NCBI RefSeq assembly: GCF_032854445.1
Contig: NW_027018459.1
Span: 1 to 24,386, forward strand
DNA: 24,386 bases
Direction of reading: 5' to 3'
Source of the DNA: Liolophura sinensis
Lineage: Eukaryota > Mollusca > Polyplacophora > Chitonida > Chitonidae
Part shown: positions 1 to 8,791 of the stretch, piece by piece
How positions within the stretch are numbered: the first letter of the stretch is position 1
How the letters are laid out: the number at the start of each line of letters is the position of its first letter
The notes under the pieces: model-generated
The model's input: only the letters and a program-made list of their open reading frames with translations
Databases searched by the model: none
Told to the model about the DNA's origin: nothing
Translations under genes and position numbers: made by a program

Positions 1-40
1 TTGGCTGTAGCCACAAATGAATAATCATTGATGTCAAGAT

Positions 41-46
41 CACGTG
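41..46. other. CACGTG palindrome (E-box-like), recurring in nearly every unit
   Basis: CACGTG at unit position 41-46 is kept in every unit except 39 and 42, where it reads CGCGTG. It matches the core of bHLH E-boxes. With copies this similar, conservation alone does not show function. It would be a useful restriction marker (PmlI). Confidence 0.3.
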
Positions 47-65
47 CCCAGCAACGGCTCTTACT

Positions 66-71
66 CCATGG
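66..71. other. CCATGG palindrome (NcoI), present in every unit
   Basis: CCATGG at unit position 66-71 is intact in all 45 copies, including the partial one. NcoI digestion should therefore reduce the array to a 550-bp monomer band. Confidence 0.5.
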
Positions 72-112
72 AAACCAAGGAAATTTGCAATTTTTCAACA
101 GCTGGAGATGCC

Positions 113-123
113 TGGCCCAATTG
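113..123 (+). promoter_or_regulatory. Possible Pol III A-box (recurs in most units)
   Basis: TGGCCCAATTG fits the tRNA/SINE A-box pattern TRGYNNARNNG. It is followed 45 bases later by GTTCAATTG (158-166), which fits the B-box core GWTCRANNC in eight of nine positions. A T5 run follows at 170-174 and a T8 run at 202-209. I find no tRNA cloverleaf around it. The match is lost in units 3, 11, 36, 39 and 42. Low-complexity chance matching is a real alternative. Confidence 0.15.
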
Positions 124-201
124 CGCATCTTTTGGCACCTTATTGATGTGGGTCAGTGTTCAATTGTACTTTTTACAGCGGACTGTATCAAGTACCTTGT
201 G

Positions 202-214
202 TTTTTTTTATATA
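202..214 (+). other. T-run with TATATA (T8 in most units)
   Basis: A run of eight T leads into TATATA and recurs in every full unit, with T7 in units 16 and 27 and T9 in units 7, 8, 24, 36, 40 and 43. T-runs terminate Pol III in eukaryotes. The length variation is also what homopolymer sequencing error or slippage would give. Confidence 0.3.
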
Positions 215-231
215 CAAATGGTGTGGTTTTT

Positions 232-241
232 CTACATGTAG
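232..241. other. CTACATGTAG perfect 10-bp palindrome
   Basis: Present unchanged in every full unit by eye. A perfect 10-bp palindrome could bind a dimeric protein, but nothing else in the sequence supports that role. Confidence 0.3.
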
Positions 242-299
242 ATAAAGACATTGAGTTTGTCTTCGACTTAGAAGTAAGACAACTGCTGGGTGAGTTAAA

Positions 300-312
300 T
301 GGGCTTGGCCCA
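300..312 (+). other. Short hairpin TGGGC-TTG-GCCCA
   Basis: A five-base-pair stem with a three-base loop, recurring in most units. It is weakened in unit 19 (GACCC) and in units 7, 30 and 43 (GGCCAAAG). It is not followed by a T-run, so it is not a bacterial-type terminator. Confidence 0.3.
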
Positions 313-474
313 AAGATTTGACGTCGTCTGGGCTACCGAAGGCCACATAACTTATAATGAAAAGTTGAATATAGTAATGACCAGTCGCGATTGTACATAG
401 TTAATGTAGCCGATTTCAATTCGCAAAAAGACCAGGCAAAAATCCAAAAGTAGAAAAACTGTTCCAATGCTGTT

Positions 475-504
475 GGTAAGAGGCTAATCCGACGTATTTT
501 TTGA
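475..504 (+). other. Splice-donor-like GGTAAG followed by Sm-site-like ATTTTTTGA
   Basis: GGTAAGA at 475-481 (GGTAAGT in many units, GGTGAGA in units 40 and 43) resembles a 5' splice site. ATTTTTTGA at 496-504 resembles an snRNA Sm site, and a small CGA-GAAA-TCG hairpin follows. Together they recall the layout of spliced-leader RNA genes, but I recognise no known leader and see no promoter. Units 32 and 36 replace the A with T. Confidence 0.1.
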
Positions 505-550
505 CGAGAAATCGAATGGTGCAAACCGCGTTGCTCTCCGACCAATACTT

Positions 551-1101
551 TTGGCTGTAGCCACAAATGAATAATCATTGATGTCAAGATCACGTGCCCA
601 GCAACGGCTCTTACTCCATGGAAACCAAGGAAATTTGAAATTTTTCAACAGCTGGAGATGCCTGGCCCAATTGCGCATCTTTTGGCACCTTATTGATGTG
701 GGTCAGTGTTCAATTGTACTTTTTACAGCGGACTGTATCAAGTACCTTGTGTTTTTTTTATATACAAATGGTGTGGTTTTTCTACATGTAGATAAAGACA
801 TTGAGTTTGTCTTCGACTTAGAAGTAAGACATTTGCTGGGTGAGTTAAATGGGCTTGGCCCAAAGATTTGACGTCGTCTGGGCTACCGAAGGGCACATAA
901 CTTATAATGAAAAGTTGAATATAGTAATGACCAGTCGCGATTGTACATAGTTAATGTAGCCGAATTCAGTTAGCAAAAAGACCTGGCAAAAATCCAAAAG
1001 TAGAAAAAACTGTTCCAATGCTGCTGGTAAGAGGCTAATCCGACGTATTTTTTGACGAAAAATCGAATGGTGCAAACCGCGTTGCTCTCCGACCAATACT
1101 T
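551..1101 (+). repeat. Satellite unit 2 (A-class, EcoRI variant, 551 bp)
   Basis: A-class with TTGAAA in place of TTGCAA at unit position 86-91 and GACATTTG at 278-285. It carries the EcoRI-creating GAATTCAGTTAGC variant at 962 and GACGAAAAATCG near its end. One extra A in the AGAAAAAAC run gives 551 bp. Unit 5 is its counterpart. Confidence 0.97.
962..967. other. EcoRI site marking a unit subtype (first of nine)
   Basis: GAATTC arises where other units have GATTTC or GATTTT. It occurs at 962, 2603, 4805, 7000, 9753, 12503, 14154, 15253 and 16354, and nowhere after that. The spacings are multiples of about 550 (1641, 2202, 2195, 2753, 2750, 1651, 1099, 1101), so it is a direct physical marker of the higher-order pattern. 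Confidence 0.9.
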
Positions 1102-1642
1102 TTGGCTGTAGCCACAAATGAATAATCATTGATGTCAAGATCACGTGCCCAGCAACGGCTCTTACTCCATGGAAACCAAGGAAATTTGCAATTTTTCAAC
1201 AGCTGGGGTTGCCTGGCCATCTTTTGGCACCTTATTGATGTGGGTCAGTGTTCAATTGTCCTTTTTACAGCGGACTGTATCAAGTACCTTGTGTTTTTTT
1301 TATATACAAATGGTGTGGTTTTTCTACATGTAGATAAAGACATTGAGTTTGTCTTCGACTTAGAAGTAAGACATTTGCTGGGTGAGTTAAATGGGCTTGG
1401 CCCAAAGATTTGACGTCGTCTGGGCTACCAAAGGGCACATAACTTATAATGAAAAGTTGAATATAGTAATGACCAGTCGCGATTGAACATAGTTAATGTA
1501 GCCGATTTCAATTAGAAAAAAGACCAGACAAAAATCCAAAAGTGGAAAAACTGTTCCAATTCTGCTGGTAAGTGGCTAATCCGACGTATTTTTTGACGAG
1601 AAATCGAATGGTGCAAACCACGTTGCTCTCCGACCAACACTT
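1102..1642 (+). repeat. Satellite unit 3 (B-class with 9-bp deletion, 541 bp)
   Basis: B-class (GGTT, GTCC). A 9-base deletion after GCCTGGCC removes the CAATTGCGC segment, which makes this the shortest full unit and destroys the A-box-like motif. Its 3' part has TTCTGCTGGTAAGT, ACCACG and CCAACAC. It is the counterpart of unit 6. Confidence 0.97.
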
Positions 1643-2192
1643 TTGGCTGTAGCCACAAATGAATAATCATTGATGTCAAGATCACGTGCCCAGCAACGGC
1701 TCTTACTCCATGGAAACCAAGGAAATTTGCAATTTTTCAACAGCTGGAGATGCCTGGCCCAATTGCGCATCTTTTGGCACCTTATTGATGTGGGTCAGTG
1801 TTCAATTGTACTTTTTACAGCGGACTGTATCAAGTACCTTGTGTTTTTTTTATATACAAATGGTGTGGTTTTTCTACATGTAGATAAAGACATTGAGTTT
1901 GTCTTCGACTTAGAAGTAAGACAACTGCTGGGTGAGTTAAATGGGCTTGGCCCAAAGATTTGACGTCGTCTGGGCTACCGAAGGCCACATAACTTATAAT
2001 GAAAAGTTGAATATAGTAATGACCAGTCGCGATTGTACATAGTTAATGTAGCCGATTTCAATTCGCAAAAAGACCAGGCAAAAATCCAAAAGTAGAAAAA
2101 CTGTTCCAATGCTGTTGGTAAGAGGCTAATCCGACGTATTTTTTGACGAGAAATCGAATGGTGCAAACCGCGTTGCTCTCCGACCAATACTT
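1643..2192 (+). repeat. Satellite unit 4 (A-class, 550 bp)
   Basis: By eye identical to unit 1, including the uncommon GGCCACATAA and CTGTTGG variants. It marks the start of the second copy of the three-unit block. Confidence 0.97.
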
Positions 2193-2741
2193 TTGGCTGT
2201 AGCCACAAATGAATAATCATTGATGTCAAGATCACGTGCCCAGCAACGGCTCTTACTCCATGGAAACCAAGGAAATTGAAATTTTTCAACAGCTGGAGAT
2301 GCCTGGCCCAATTGCGCATCTTTTGGCACCTTATTGATGTGGGTCAGTGTTCAATTGTACTTTTTACAGCGGACTGTATCAAGTACCTTGTGTTTTTTTT
2401 ATATACAAATGGTGTGGTTTTTCTACATGTAGATAAAGACATTGAGTTTGTCTTCGACTTAGAAGTAAGACATTTGCTGGGTGAGTTAAATGGGCTTGGC
2501 CCAAAGATTTGACGTCGTCTGGGCTACCGAAGGGCACATAACTTATAATGAAAAGTTGAATATAGTAATGACCAGTCGCGATTGTACATAGTTAATGTAG
2601 CCGAATTCAGTTAGCAAAGAAGACCAGGCAAAATCCAAAAGTAGAAAAACTGTTCCAATGCTGCTGGTAAGAGGCTAATCCGACGTATTTTTTGACGAAA
2701 AATCGAATGGTGCAAACCGCGTTGCTCTCCGACCAATACTT
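2193..2741 (+). repeat. Satellite unit 5 (A-class, EcoRI variant, 549 bp)
   Basis: Same type as unit 2, with the EcoRI site at 2603. It has three private indels: one T lost in AAATTGAAA, one G inserted in GCAAAGAAGACC, and one A lost in GCAAAATCC. Confidence 0.97.
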
Positions 2742-3291
2742 TTGGCTGTAGCCACAAATGAATAATCATTGATGTCAAGATCACGTGCCCAGCAACGGCT
2801 CTTACTCCATGGAAACCAAGGAAATTTGCAATTTTTCAACAGCTGGGGTTGCCTGGCCCAATTGCGCATCTTTTGGCACCTTATTGATGTGGGTCAGTGT
2901 TCAATTGTCCTTTTTACAGCGGACTGTATCAAGTACCTTGTGTTTTTTTTATATACAAATGGTGTGGTTTTTCTACATGTAGATAAAGACATTGAGTTTG
3001 TCTTCGACTTAGAAGTAAGACATTTGCTGGGTGAGTTAAATGGGCTTGGCCCAAAGATTTGACGTCGTCTGGCTACCAAAGGGCACATAACTTATAATGA
3101 AAAGTTGAATATAGTAATGACCAGTCGCGATTGTACATAGTTAATGTAGCCGATTTTAATTAGAAAAAAGACCAGGCAAAAAATCCAAAAGTGGAATAAC
3201 TGTTCCAATTCTGCTGGTAAGTGGCTAATCCGACGTATTTTTTGACGAGAAATCGAATGGTGCAAACCACGTTGCTCTCCGACCAACACTT
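2742..3291 (+). repeat. Satellite unit 6 (B-class, 550 bp)
   Basis: Counterpart of unit 3 but without the 9-bp deletion. It has GATTTTAATTAG, GTGGAATAAC, TTCTGCTGGTAAGT, ACCACG and CCAACAC. One lost G (GTCTGGCTACC) and one gained A balance to 550 bp. Confidence 0.97.
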
Positions 3292-3841
3292 TTGGCTGTA
3301 GCCACAAATGAATAATCATTGATGTCAAGATCACGTGCCCAGCAACGGCTCTTACTCCATGGAAACCAAGGAAATTTGCAATTTTTCAACAGCTGGAGAT
3401 GCCTGGCCCAATTGCGCATCTTTTGGCACCTTATTGATGTGGGTCAGTGTTCAATTGTACTTTTTACAGCGGACTGTATCAAGTACCTTGTGTTTTTTTT
3501 TATATACAAATGGTGTGGTTTTTCTACATGTAGATAAAGACATTGAGTTTGTCTTCGACTTAGAAGTAAGACAACTGCTGGGTGAGTTAAATGGGCTTGG
3601 CCAAAGATTTGACGTCGTCTGGGCTACCGAAGGGCACATAACTTATAATGAAAAGTTGAATATAGTAATGACCAGTCGCGATTGTACATAGTTAATGTAG
3701 CCGATTTCAATTAGCAAAAAGACCAGGCAAAAATCCAAAAGTAGAAAAACTGTTCCAATGCTGCTGGTAAGAGGCTAATCCGACGTATTTTTTGACGAGA
3801 AATCGAATGGTGCAAACCGCGTTGCTCTCCGACCAATACTT
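3292..3841 (+). repeat. Satellite unit 7 (A-class, 550 bp)
   Basis: A-class with GACAACTG and GATTTCAATTAGC. The long T run is 9 rather than 8, and one C is lost in GGCCAAAG, so the length stays at 550 bp. Confidence 0.97.
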
Positions 3842-4392
3842 TTGGCTGTAGCCACAAATGATTAATCATTGATGTCAAGATCACGTGCCCAGCAACGGCT
3901 CTTACTCCATGGAAACCAAGGAAATTTGAAATTTTTCAACAGCTGGAGATGCCTGGCCCAATTGCGCATCTTTTGGCACCTTATTGATGTGGGTCAGTGT
4001 TCAATTGTACTTTTTACAGCGGACTGTATCAAGTACCTTGTGTTTTTTTTTATATACAAATGGTGTGGTTTTTCTACATGTAGATAAAGACATTGAGTTT
4101 GTCTTCGACTTAGAAGTAAGACAACTGCTGGGTGAGTTAAATGGGCTTGGCCCAAAGATTTGACGTCGTCTGGGCTACCGAAGGGCACATAACTTATAAT
4201 GAAAAGTTGAATATAGTAATGACCAGTCGCGATTGTACATAGTTAATGTAGCCGATTTCAATTCGCAAAAAGACCAGGCAAAAATCCAAAAGTAGAAAAA
4301 CTGTTCCAATGCTGCTGGTAAGAGGCTAATCCGACGTATTTTTTGACGAGAAATCGAATGGTGCAAACCGCGTTGCTCTCCGACCAATACTT
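3842..4392 (+). repeat. Satellite unit 8 (A-class, 551 bp)
   Basis: First unit of the recurring three-unit cassette, nearly identical to units 17 and 22: TTGAAA, GACAACTG, GATTTCAATTCGC. Private changes are GATTAATCATT near the start and a T9 run. Confidence 0.97.
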
Positions 4393-4943
4393 TTGGCTGT
4401 AGCCACAAATGAATAATCATTGATGTCAAGATCACGTGCCCAGCAACGGCTCTTACTCCATGGAAACCAAGGAAATTTGCAATTTTTTCAACAGCTGGAG
4501 ATGCCTGGCACAATTGCGCATCTTTTGGCACCTTATTGATGTGGGTCAGTGTTCAATTGTACATTTTACAGCGGACTGTATCAAGTACCTTGTGTTTTTT
4601 TTATATACAAATGGTGTGGTTTTTCTACATGTAGATAAAGACATTGAGTTTGTCTTCGACTTAGAAGTAAGACATTTGCTGGGTGAGTTAAATGGGCTTG
4701 GCCCAAAGATTTGACGTCGTCTGGGCTACCGAAGGGCACATAACTTATAATGAAAAGTTGAATATAGTAATGACCAGTCGCGATTGTACATAGTTAATGT
4801 AGCCGAATTCAGTTAGCAAAAAGACCAGGCAAAAATCCAAAAGTAGAAAAACTGTTCCAATGCTGCTGGTAAGAGGCTAATCCGACGTATTTTTTGACGA
4901 AAAATCGAATGGTGCAAACCGCGTTGCTCTCACACCAATACTT
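4393..4943 (+). repeat. Satellite unit 9 (A-class, EcoRI variant, 551 bp)
   Basis: Second unit of the recurring cassette, matching units 18 and 23: GCCTGGCACAATTG, an EcoRI site (4805), GACGAAAAATCG and the unusual CTCTCACACC. Private changes are one extra T in the CAATTTTTTC run and ACATTTT for ACTTTTT. Confidence 0.97.
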
Positions 4944-5494
4944 TTGGCTGTAGCCACAAATGAATAATCATTGATGTCAAGATCACGTGCCCAGCAACTG
5001 CTCTTACTCCATGGAAACCAAGGAAATTTGCAATTTTTCAACAGCTGGGGTTGCCTGGCCCAATTGCGCATCTTTTGGCACCTTATTGATGTGGGTCAGT
5101 GTTCAATTGTCCTTTTTACAGCGGACTGTATCAAGTACCTTGTGTTTTTTTTATATACAAATGGTGTGGTTTTTCTACATGTAGATAAAGACATTGAGTT
5201 TGTCTTCGACTTAGAAGTAAGACATTTGCTGGGTGAGTTTAAATGGGCTTGGCCCAAAGATTTGACGTCGTCTGGGCTACCGAAGGGCACATAACTTATA
5301 ATGAAAAGTTGAATATAGTAATGACCAGTCGCGATTGTACATAGTTAATGTAGCCGATTTCAATTAGCAAAAAGACCTGGCAAAAATCCAAAAGTGGAAA
5401 AACTGTTCCAATGCTGCTGGTAAGTGGCTAATCCGACGTATTTTTTGACGAGAAATCGAATGGTGCAAACCGCGTTGCTCTCCGACCAATGCTT
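4944..5494 (+). repeat. Satellite unit 10 (B-class, 551 bp)
   Basis: Third unit of the recurring cassette, matching units 19 and 24: GCAACTGCTC near the start, GGTT, GTCC, GACCTGGC, GTAAGT and CCAATGC. One extra T gives GAGTTTAAATG. Confidence 0.97.
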
Positions 5495-6039
5495 TTGGCT
5501 GTAGCCACAAATGAATAATCATTGATGTCAAGATCACGTGCCCAGCAACGGCTCTTACTCCATGGAAACCAAGAAATTTGCAATTTTCAACAGTTGAAGA
5601 TGCCTCACCAATTGCGCATCTTTTGGCACCTTATTCATGTGGGTCAGTGTTCAATTGTCCTTTTTACAGCGGACTGTATCAAGTACCTTGTGTTTTTTTT
5701 ATATACAAATGGTGTGGTTTTTCTACATGTAGATAAAGACATTGAGTTTGTCTTCGACTTAGAAGTAAGACATTTGCTGGGTGAGTTAAATGGGCTTGGC
5801 CCAAAGATTTGACGTCGTCTGGGCTACCGAAGGGCACATAACTTATAATGAAAAGTTGAATATAGTAATGACCAGTCGCGATTGTACATAGTTAATGTAG
5901 CCGATTTCAATTAGCAAAAGACCTGGCAAAAATCCAAAAGTGGAAAAACTGTTCCAATGCTGCTGGTAAGTGGCTAATCCGACGTATTTTTTGACGAGAA
6001 ATCGAATGGTGCAAACCGCGTTGCTCTCCGACCAATGCT
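5495..6039 (+). repeat. Satellite unit 11 (divergent, 545 bp)
   Basis: The most degraded 5' part of any unit: five single-base losses and substitutions around GTTGAAGATGCCTCACC, where others have the GCTGGAGATGCCTGGCCC block. It has TTCATGTGG and GTCC. This unit has no counterpart where units 23-26 parallel units 9, 10, 12 and 13, so it looks like an extra or lost copy. Confidence 0.95.
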
Positions 6040-6588
6040 TTGGCTGTAGCCACAAATGAATAATCATTGATGTCAAGATCACGTGCCCAGCAACGGCTCT
6101 TACTCCATGGAAACCAAGGAAATTTGCAATTTTTCAACAGCTGGAGATGCCTGGCCCAATTGCGCATCTTTTGGCACCTTATTCATGTGGGTCAATGTTC
6201 AATTGTACTTTTTACAGCGGACTGTATCAAGTACCTTGTGTTTTTTTTATATACAAATGGTGTGGTTTTTCTACATGTAGATAAAGACATTGAGTTTGTC
6301 TTCGACTTAGAAGTAAGACAACTGCTGGGTGAGTTAAATGGGCTTGGCCCAAAGATTTGACGTCGTCTGGGCTACCGAAGGGCACATACTTATAATGAAA
6401 AGTTGAATATAGTAATGACCAGTCGCGATTGTACATAGTTAATGTAGCCGATTTCAATTAGCAAAAAGACCTGGCAAAAATCCAAAAGTAGAAAAACTGT
6501 TCCAATGCTGCTGGTAAGAGGCTAATCCGACGTATTTTTTGACGAGAAATCGAATGGTGCAAACCGCGTTGCTCTCCGACCAATACTT
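6040..6588 (+). repeat. Satellite unit 12 (A-class, 549 bp)
   Basis: A-class with the TTCATGTGGGTCAATG variant shared with units 20 and 25. It has GACAACTG and GACCTGGC, and one base lost in GGCACATACTT. Confidence 0.97.
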
Positions 6589-7138
6589 TTGGCTGTAGCC
6601 ACAAATGAATAATCATTAATGTCAAGATCACGTGCCCAGCAACGGCTCTTACTCCATGGAAACCAAGGAAATTTGCAATTTTTCAACAGCTGGAGATGCC
6701 TGGCCCAATTGCGCATCTTTTGGCACCTTATTGATGTGGGTCAGTGTTCAATTGTACTTTTTACAGCGGACTGTATCAAGTACCTTGTGTTTTTTTTATA
6801 TACAAATGGTGTGGTTTTTCTACATGTAGATAAAGACATTGAGTTTGTCTTCGACTTAGAAGTAAGACATTTGCTGGGTGAGTTAAATGGGCTTGGCCCA
6901 AAGATTTGACGTCGTCTGGGCTACCGAAGGGCACATAACTTATAATGAAAAGTTGAATATAGTAATGACCAGTCGCGATTGTACATAGTTAATGTAGCCG
7001 AATTCAGTTAGCAAAAAGACCAGGCAAAAATCCAAAAGTGGAAAAACTGTTCCAATGCTGCTGGTAAGAGGCTAATCCGACGTATTTTTTGACGAAAAAT
7101 CGAATGGTGCAAACCGCGTTGCTCTCCGACCAATACTT
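6589..7138 (+). repeat. Satellite unit 13 (A-class, EcoRI variant, 550 bp)
   Basis: A-class with ATCATTAATGTC near the start, as in unit 20. EcoRI site at 7000, GTGGAAAAAC and GACGAAAAATCG. It is followed by a B-class unit. Confidence 0.97.
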
Positions 7139-7692
7139 TTGGCTGTAGCCACAAATGAATAATCATTGATGTCAAGATCACGTGCCCAGCAACGGCTCTT
7201 ACTCCATGGAAACCAAGGAAATTTGCAATTTTTCAACAGCTGGGGTTTGCCTGGCCCAATTGCGCATCTTTTTGGCACCTTATTGATGTGGGTCAGTGTT
7301 CAATTGTCCTTTTTACAGCGGACTGTATCAAGTACCTTGTGTTTTTTTTATATACAAATGGTGTGGTTTTTTCTACATGTAGATAAAGACATTGAGTTTG
7401 TCTTCGACTTAGAAGTAAGACATTTGCTGGGTGAGTTAAATGGGCTTGGCCCAAAGATTTGACGTCGTCTGGGCTACCGAAGGGCACATAACTTATAATG
7501 AAAAGTTGAATATAGTAATGACCAGTCGCGATATGTACATAGTTAATGTAGCCGATTTTAATTAGAAAAAAGACCAGGCAAAAATCCAAAAGTGGAAAAA
7601 CTGTTCCAATTCTGCTGGTAAGAGGCTAATCCGACGTATTTTTTGACGAGAAATCGAATGGTGCAAACCACGTTGCTCTCCGACCAACACTT
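7139..7692 (+). repeat. Satellite unit 14 (B-class, 554 bp)
   Basis: Longest unit. Four one-base insertions account for its length: GGGGTTTGCC, ATCTTTTTGG, GGTTTTTTC and CGATATGTAC. The 3' half carries TTTTAATTAG, TTCTGCTGG, ACCACG and CCAACAC. Confidence 0.97.
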
Positions 7693-8242
7693 TTGGCTGT
7701 AGCCACAAATGAATAATCATTGATGTCAAGATCACGTGCCCAGCAACGGCTCTTACTCCATGGAAACCAAGGAAATTTGCAATTTTTCAACAGCTGGAGA
7801 TGCCTGGCCCAATTGCGCATCTTTTGGCACCTTATTGATGTGGGTCAGTGTTCAATTGTACTTTTTACAGCGGACTGTATCAAGTACCTTGTGTTTTTTT
7901 TATATACAAATGGTGTGGTTTTTCTACATGTAGATAAAGACATTGAGTTTGTCTTCGACTTAGAAGTAAGACAACTGCTGGGTGAGTTAAATGGGCTTGG
8001 CCCAAAGATTTGACGTCGTCTGGGCTACCGAAGGGCACATAACTTATAATGAAATGTTGAATATAGTAATGACCAGTCGCGATTGTACATAGTTAATGTA
8101 GCCGATTTCAATTCGCAAAAAGACCTGGCAAAAATCCAAAAGTAGAAAAACTGTTCCAATGCTGCTGGTAAGAGGCTAATCCGACGTATTTTTTGACGAA
8201 AAATCGAATGGTGCAAACCGCGTTGCTCTCCGACCAATACTT
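7693..8242 (+). repeat. Satellite unit 15 (A-class, 550 bp)
   Basis: A-class with GACAACTG, GATTTCAATTCGC, GACCTGGC and a private GAAATGTTG. It has GACGAAAAATCG without the EcoRI site, an uncommon combination, and is followed by a B-class 5' half. Confidence 0.97.
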
Positions 8243-8791
8243 TTGGCTGTAGCCACAAATGAATAATCATTGATGTCAAGATCACGTGCCCAGCAACGGC
8301 TCTTACTCCATGGAAACCAAGGAAATTTGCAATTTTTCAACAGCTGGGGTTGCCTGGCCCAATTGCGCATCTTTTGGCTCCTTATTGATGAGGGTCAGTG
8401 TTCAATTGTCCTTTTTACAGCGGACTGTATCAAGTACCTTGTGTTTTTTTATATACAAATGGTGTGGTTTTTCTACATGTAGATAAAGACATTGAGTTTG
8501 TCTTCGACTTAGAAGTAAGACATTTGCTGGGTGAGTTAAATGGGCTTGGCCCAAAGATTTGACGTCGTCTGGGCTACCGAAGGGCACATAACTTATAATG
8601 AAAAGTTGAATATAGTAATGACCAGTCGCGATTGTACATAGTTAATGTAGCCGATTTCAATTCGCAAAAAGACCAGGCAAAAATCCAAAAGTAGAAAAAC
8701 TGTTCCAATGCTGCTGGTAAGAGGCTAATCCGACGTATTTTTTGACGAGAAATCGAATGGTGCAAACCGCGTTGCTCTCCGACCAATACTT
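8243..8791 (+). repeat. Satellite unit 16 (mosaic, 549 bp)
   Basis: The 5' half is B-class with the rare markers GGCTCC, GATGAGGGTC and a T7 run, all shared only with unit 27. The 3' half is instead the GATTTCAATTCGC, GTAGAAAAAC, GTAAGA type, as in unit 21. I read it as a recombinant unit. Confidence 0.97.

Larger units (their letters stand above)
1..550 (+). repeat. Satellite unit 1 (A-class, 550 bp)
   Basis: Used here as the reference for unit positions. A-class, with GACAACTG at 278-285, GATTTCAATTCGC at 412-424, CTGTTGGTAAGA before the T6 run, and GGCCACATAA in place of the usual GGGCACATAA. By eye it is identical to unit 4. Confidence 0.97.
1..3291. repeat. Higher-order block: units 1-3 repeated as units 4-6
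   Basis: Units 1, 2 and 3 correspond in order to units 4, 5 and 6 (junction at 1643). Shared rare markers include GGCCACATAA and CTGTTGG in the first member, TTGAAA plus EcoRI in the second, and CCAAAGGG plus ACCACG and CCAACAC in the third. The copies measure 1642 and 1649 bp, the difference being mainly the 9-bp deletion in unit 3. Confidence 0.9.
3842..5494. repeat. Recurring three-unit cassette, copy 1 (units 8-10)
   Basis: A TTGAAA unit, then an EcoRI unit with GGCACAATTG and CTCTCACACC, then a B-class unit with GCAACTGCTC and CCAATGC. The same ordered trio recurs at 8792-10441 and 11542-13192. This copy is the most diverged of the three. Confidence 0.92.

Noticed and set aside
300-312. 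Bacterial-type terminator at the TGGGC/GCCCA hairpin
   Set aside because: Short stem, no T-run following, and nothing else in the window suggests a bacterial genome.
28-321. A 97-codon plus-strand frame (begins MSRSRAQQ) repeated in about 25 units
   Set aside because: It is broken by one-base indels in many units, the T-run lies inside it, and class variants (R/G, Q/K, Q/H) change residues instead of being silent. The unit length is not a multiple of three, and I recognise no domain. It is a by-product of repeating the same DNA.
546-567. Resemblance of TTTTGGCTGTAGCCA to the dinoflagellate spliced leader
   Set aside because: The shared pieces GTAGCCA and TTTTGGCT are in swapped order and no splice donor follows. 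It is explained by the small GGCT/AGCC palindrome.
333-593. A minus-strand 80-86-codon frame (begins MILTSMIIHLW) in many units
   Set aside because: The C-terminal part differs between units because of frameshifts and in-frame class variants, and it overlaps the 64-codon frame in another frame. Not consistent with a selected protein.
484-678. A 64-codon minus-strand frame (begins MRNWARH) present in most units
   Set aside because: It overlaps the plus-strand frame and crosses the unit boundary. Its differences between units are mostly amino-acid changing (C/F, H/Q with L/P, R/S, R/W). No family resemblance or promoter was seen.
3335-3691. A 118-codon frame in units 7 and 30, the longest in the window
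   Set aside because: It exists only because one-base indels join two shorter frames in these units. This is a frame-joining artefact.
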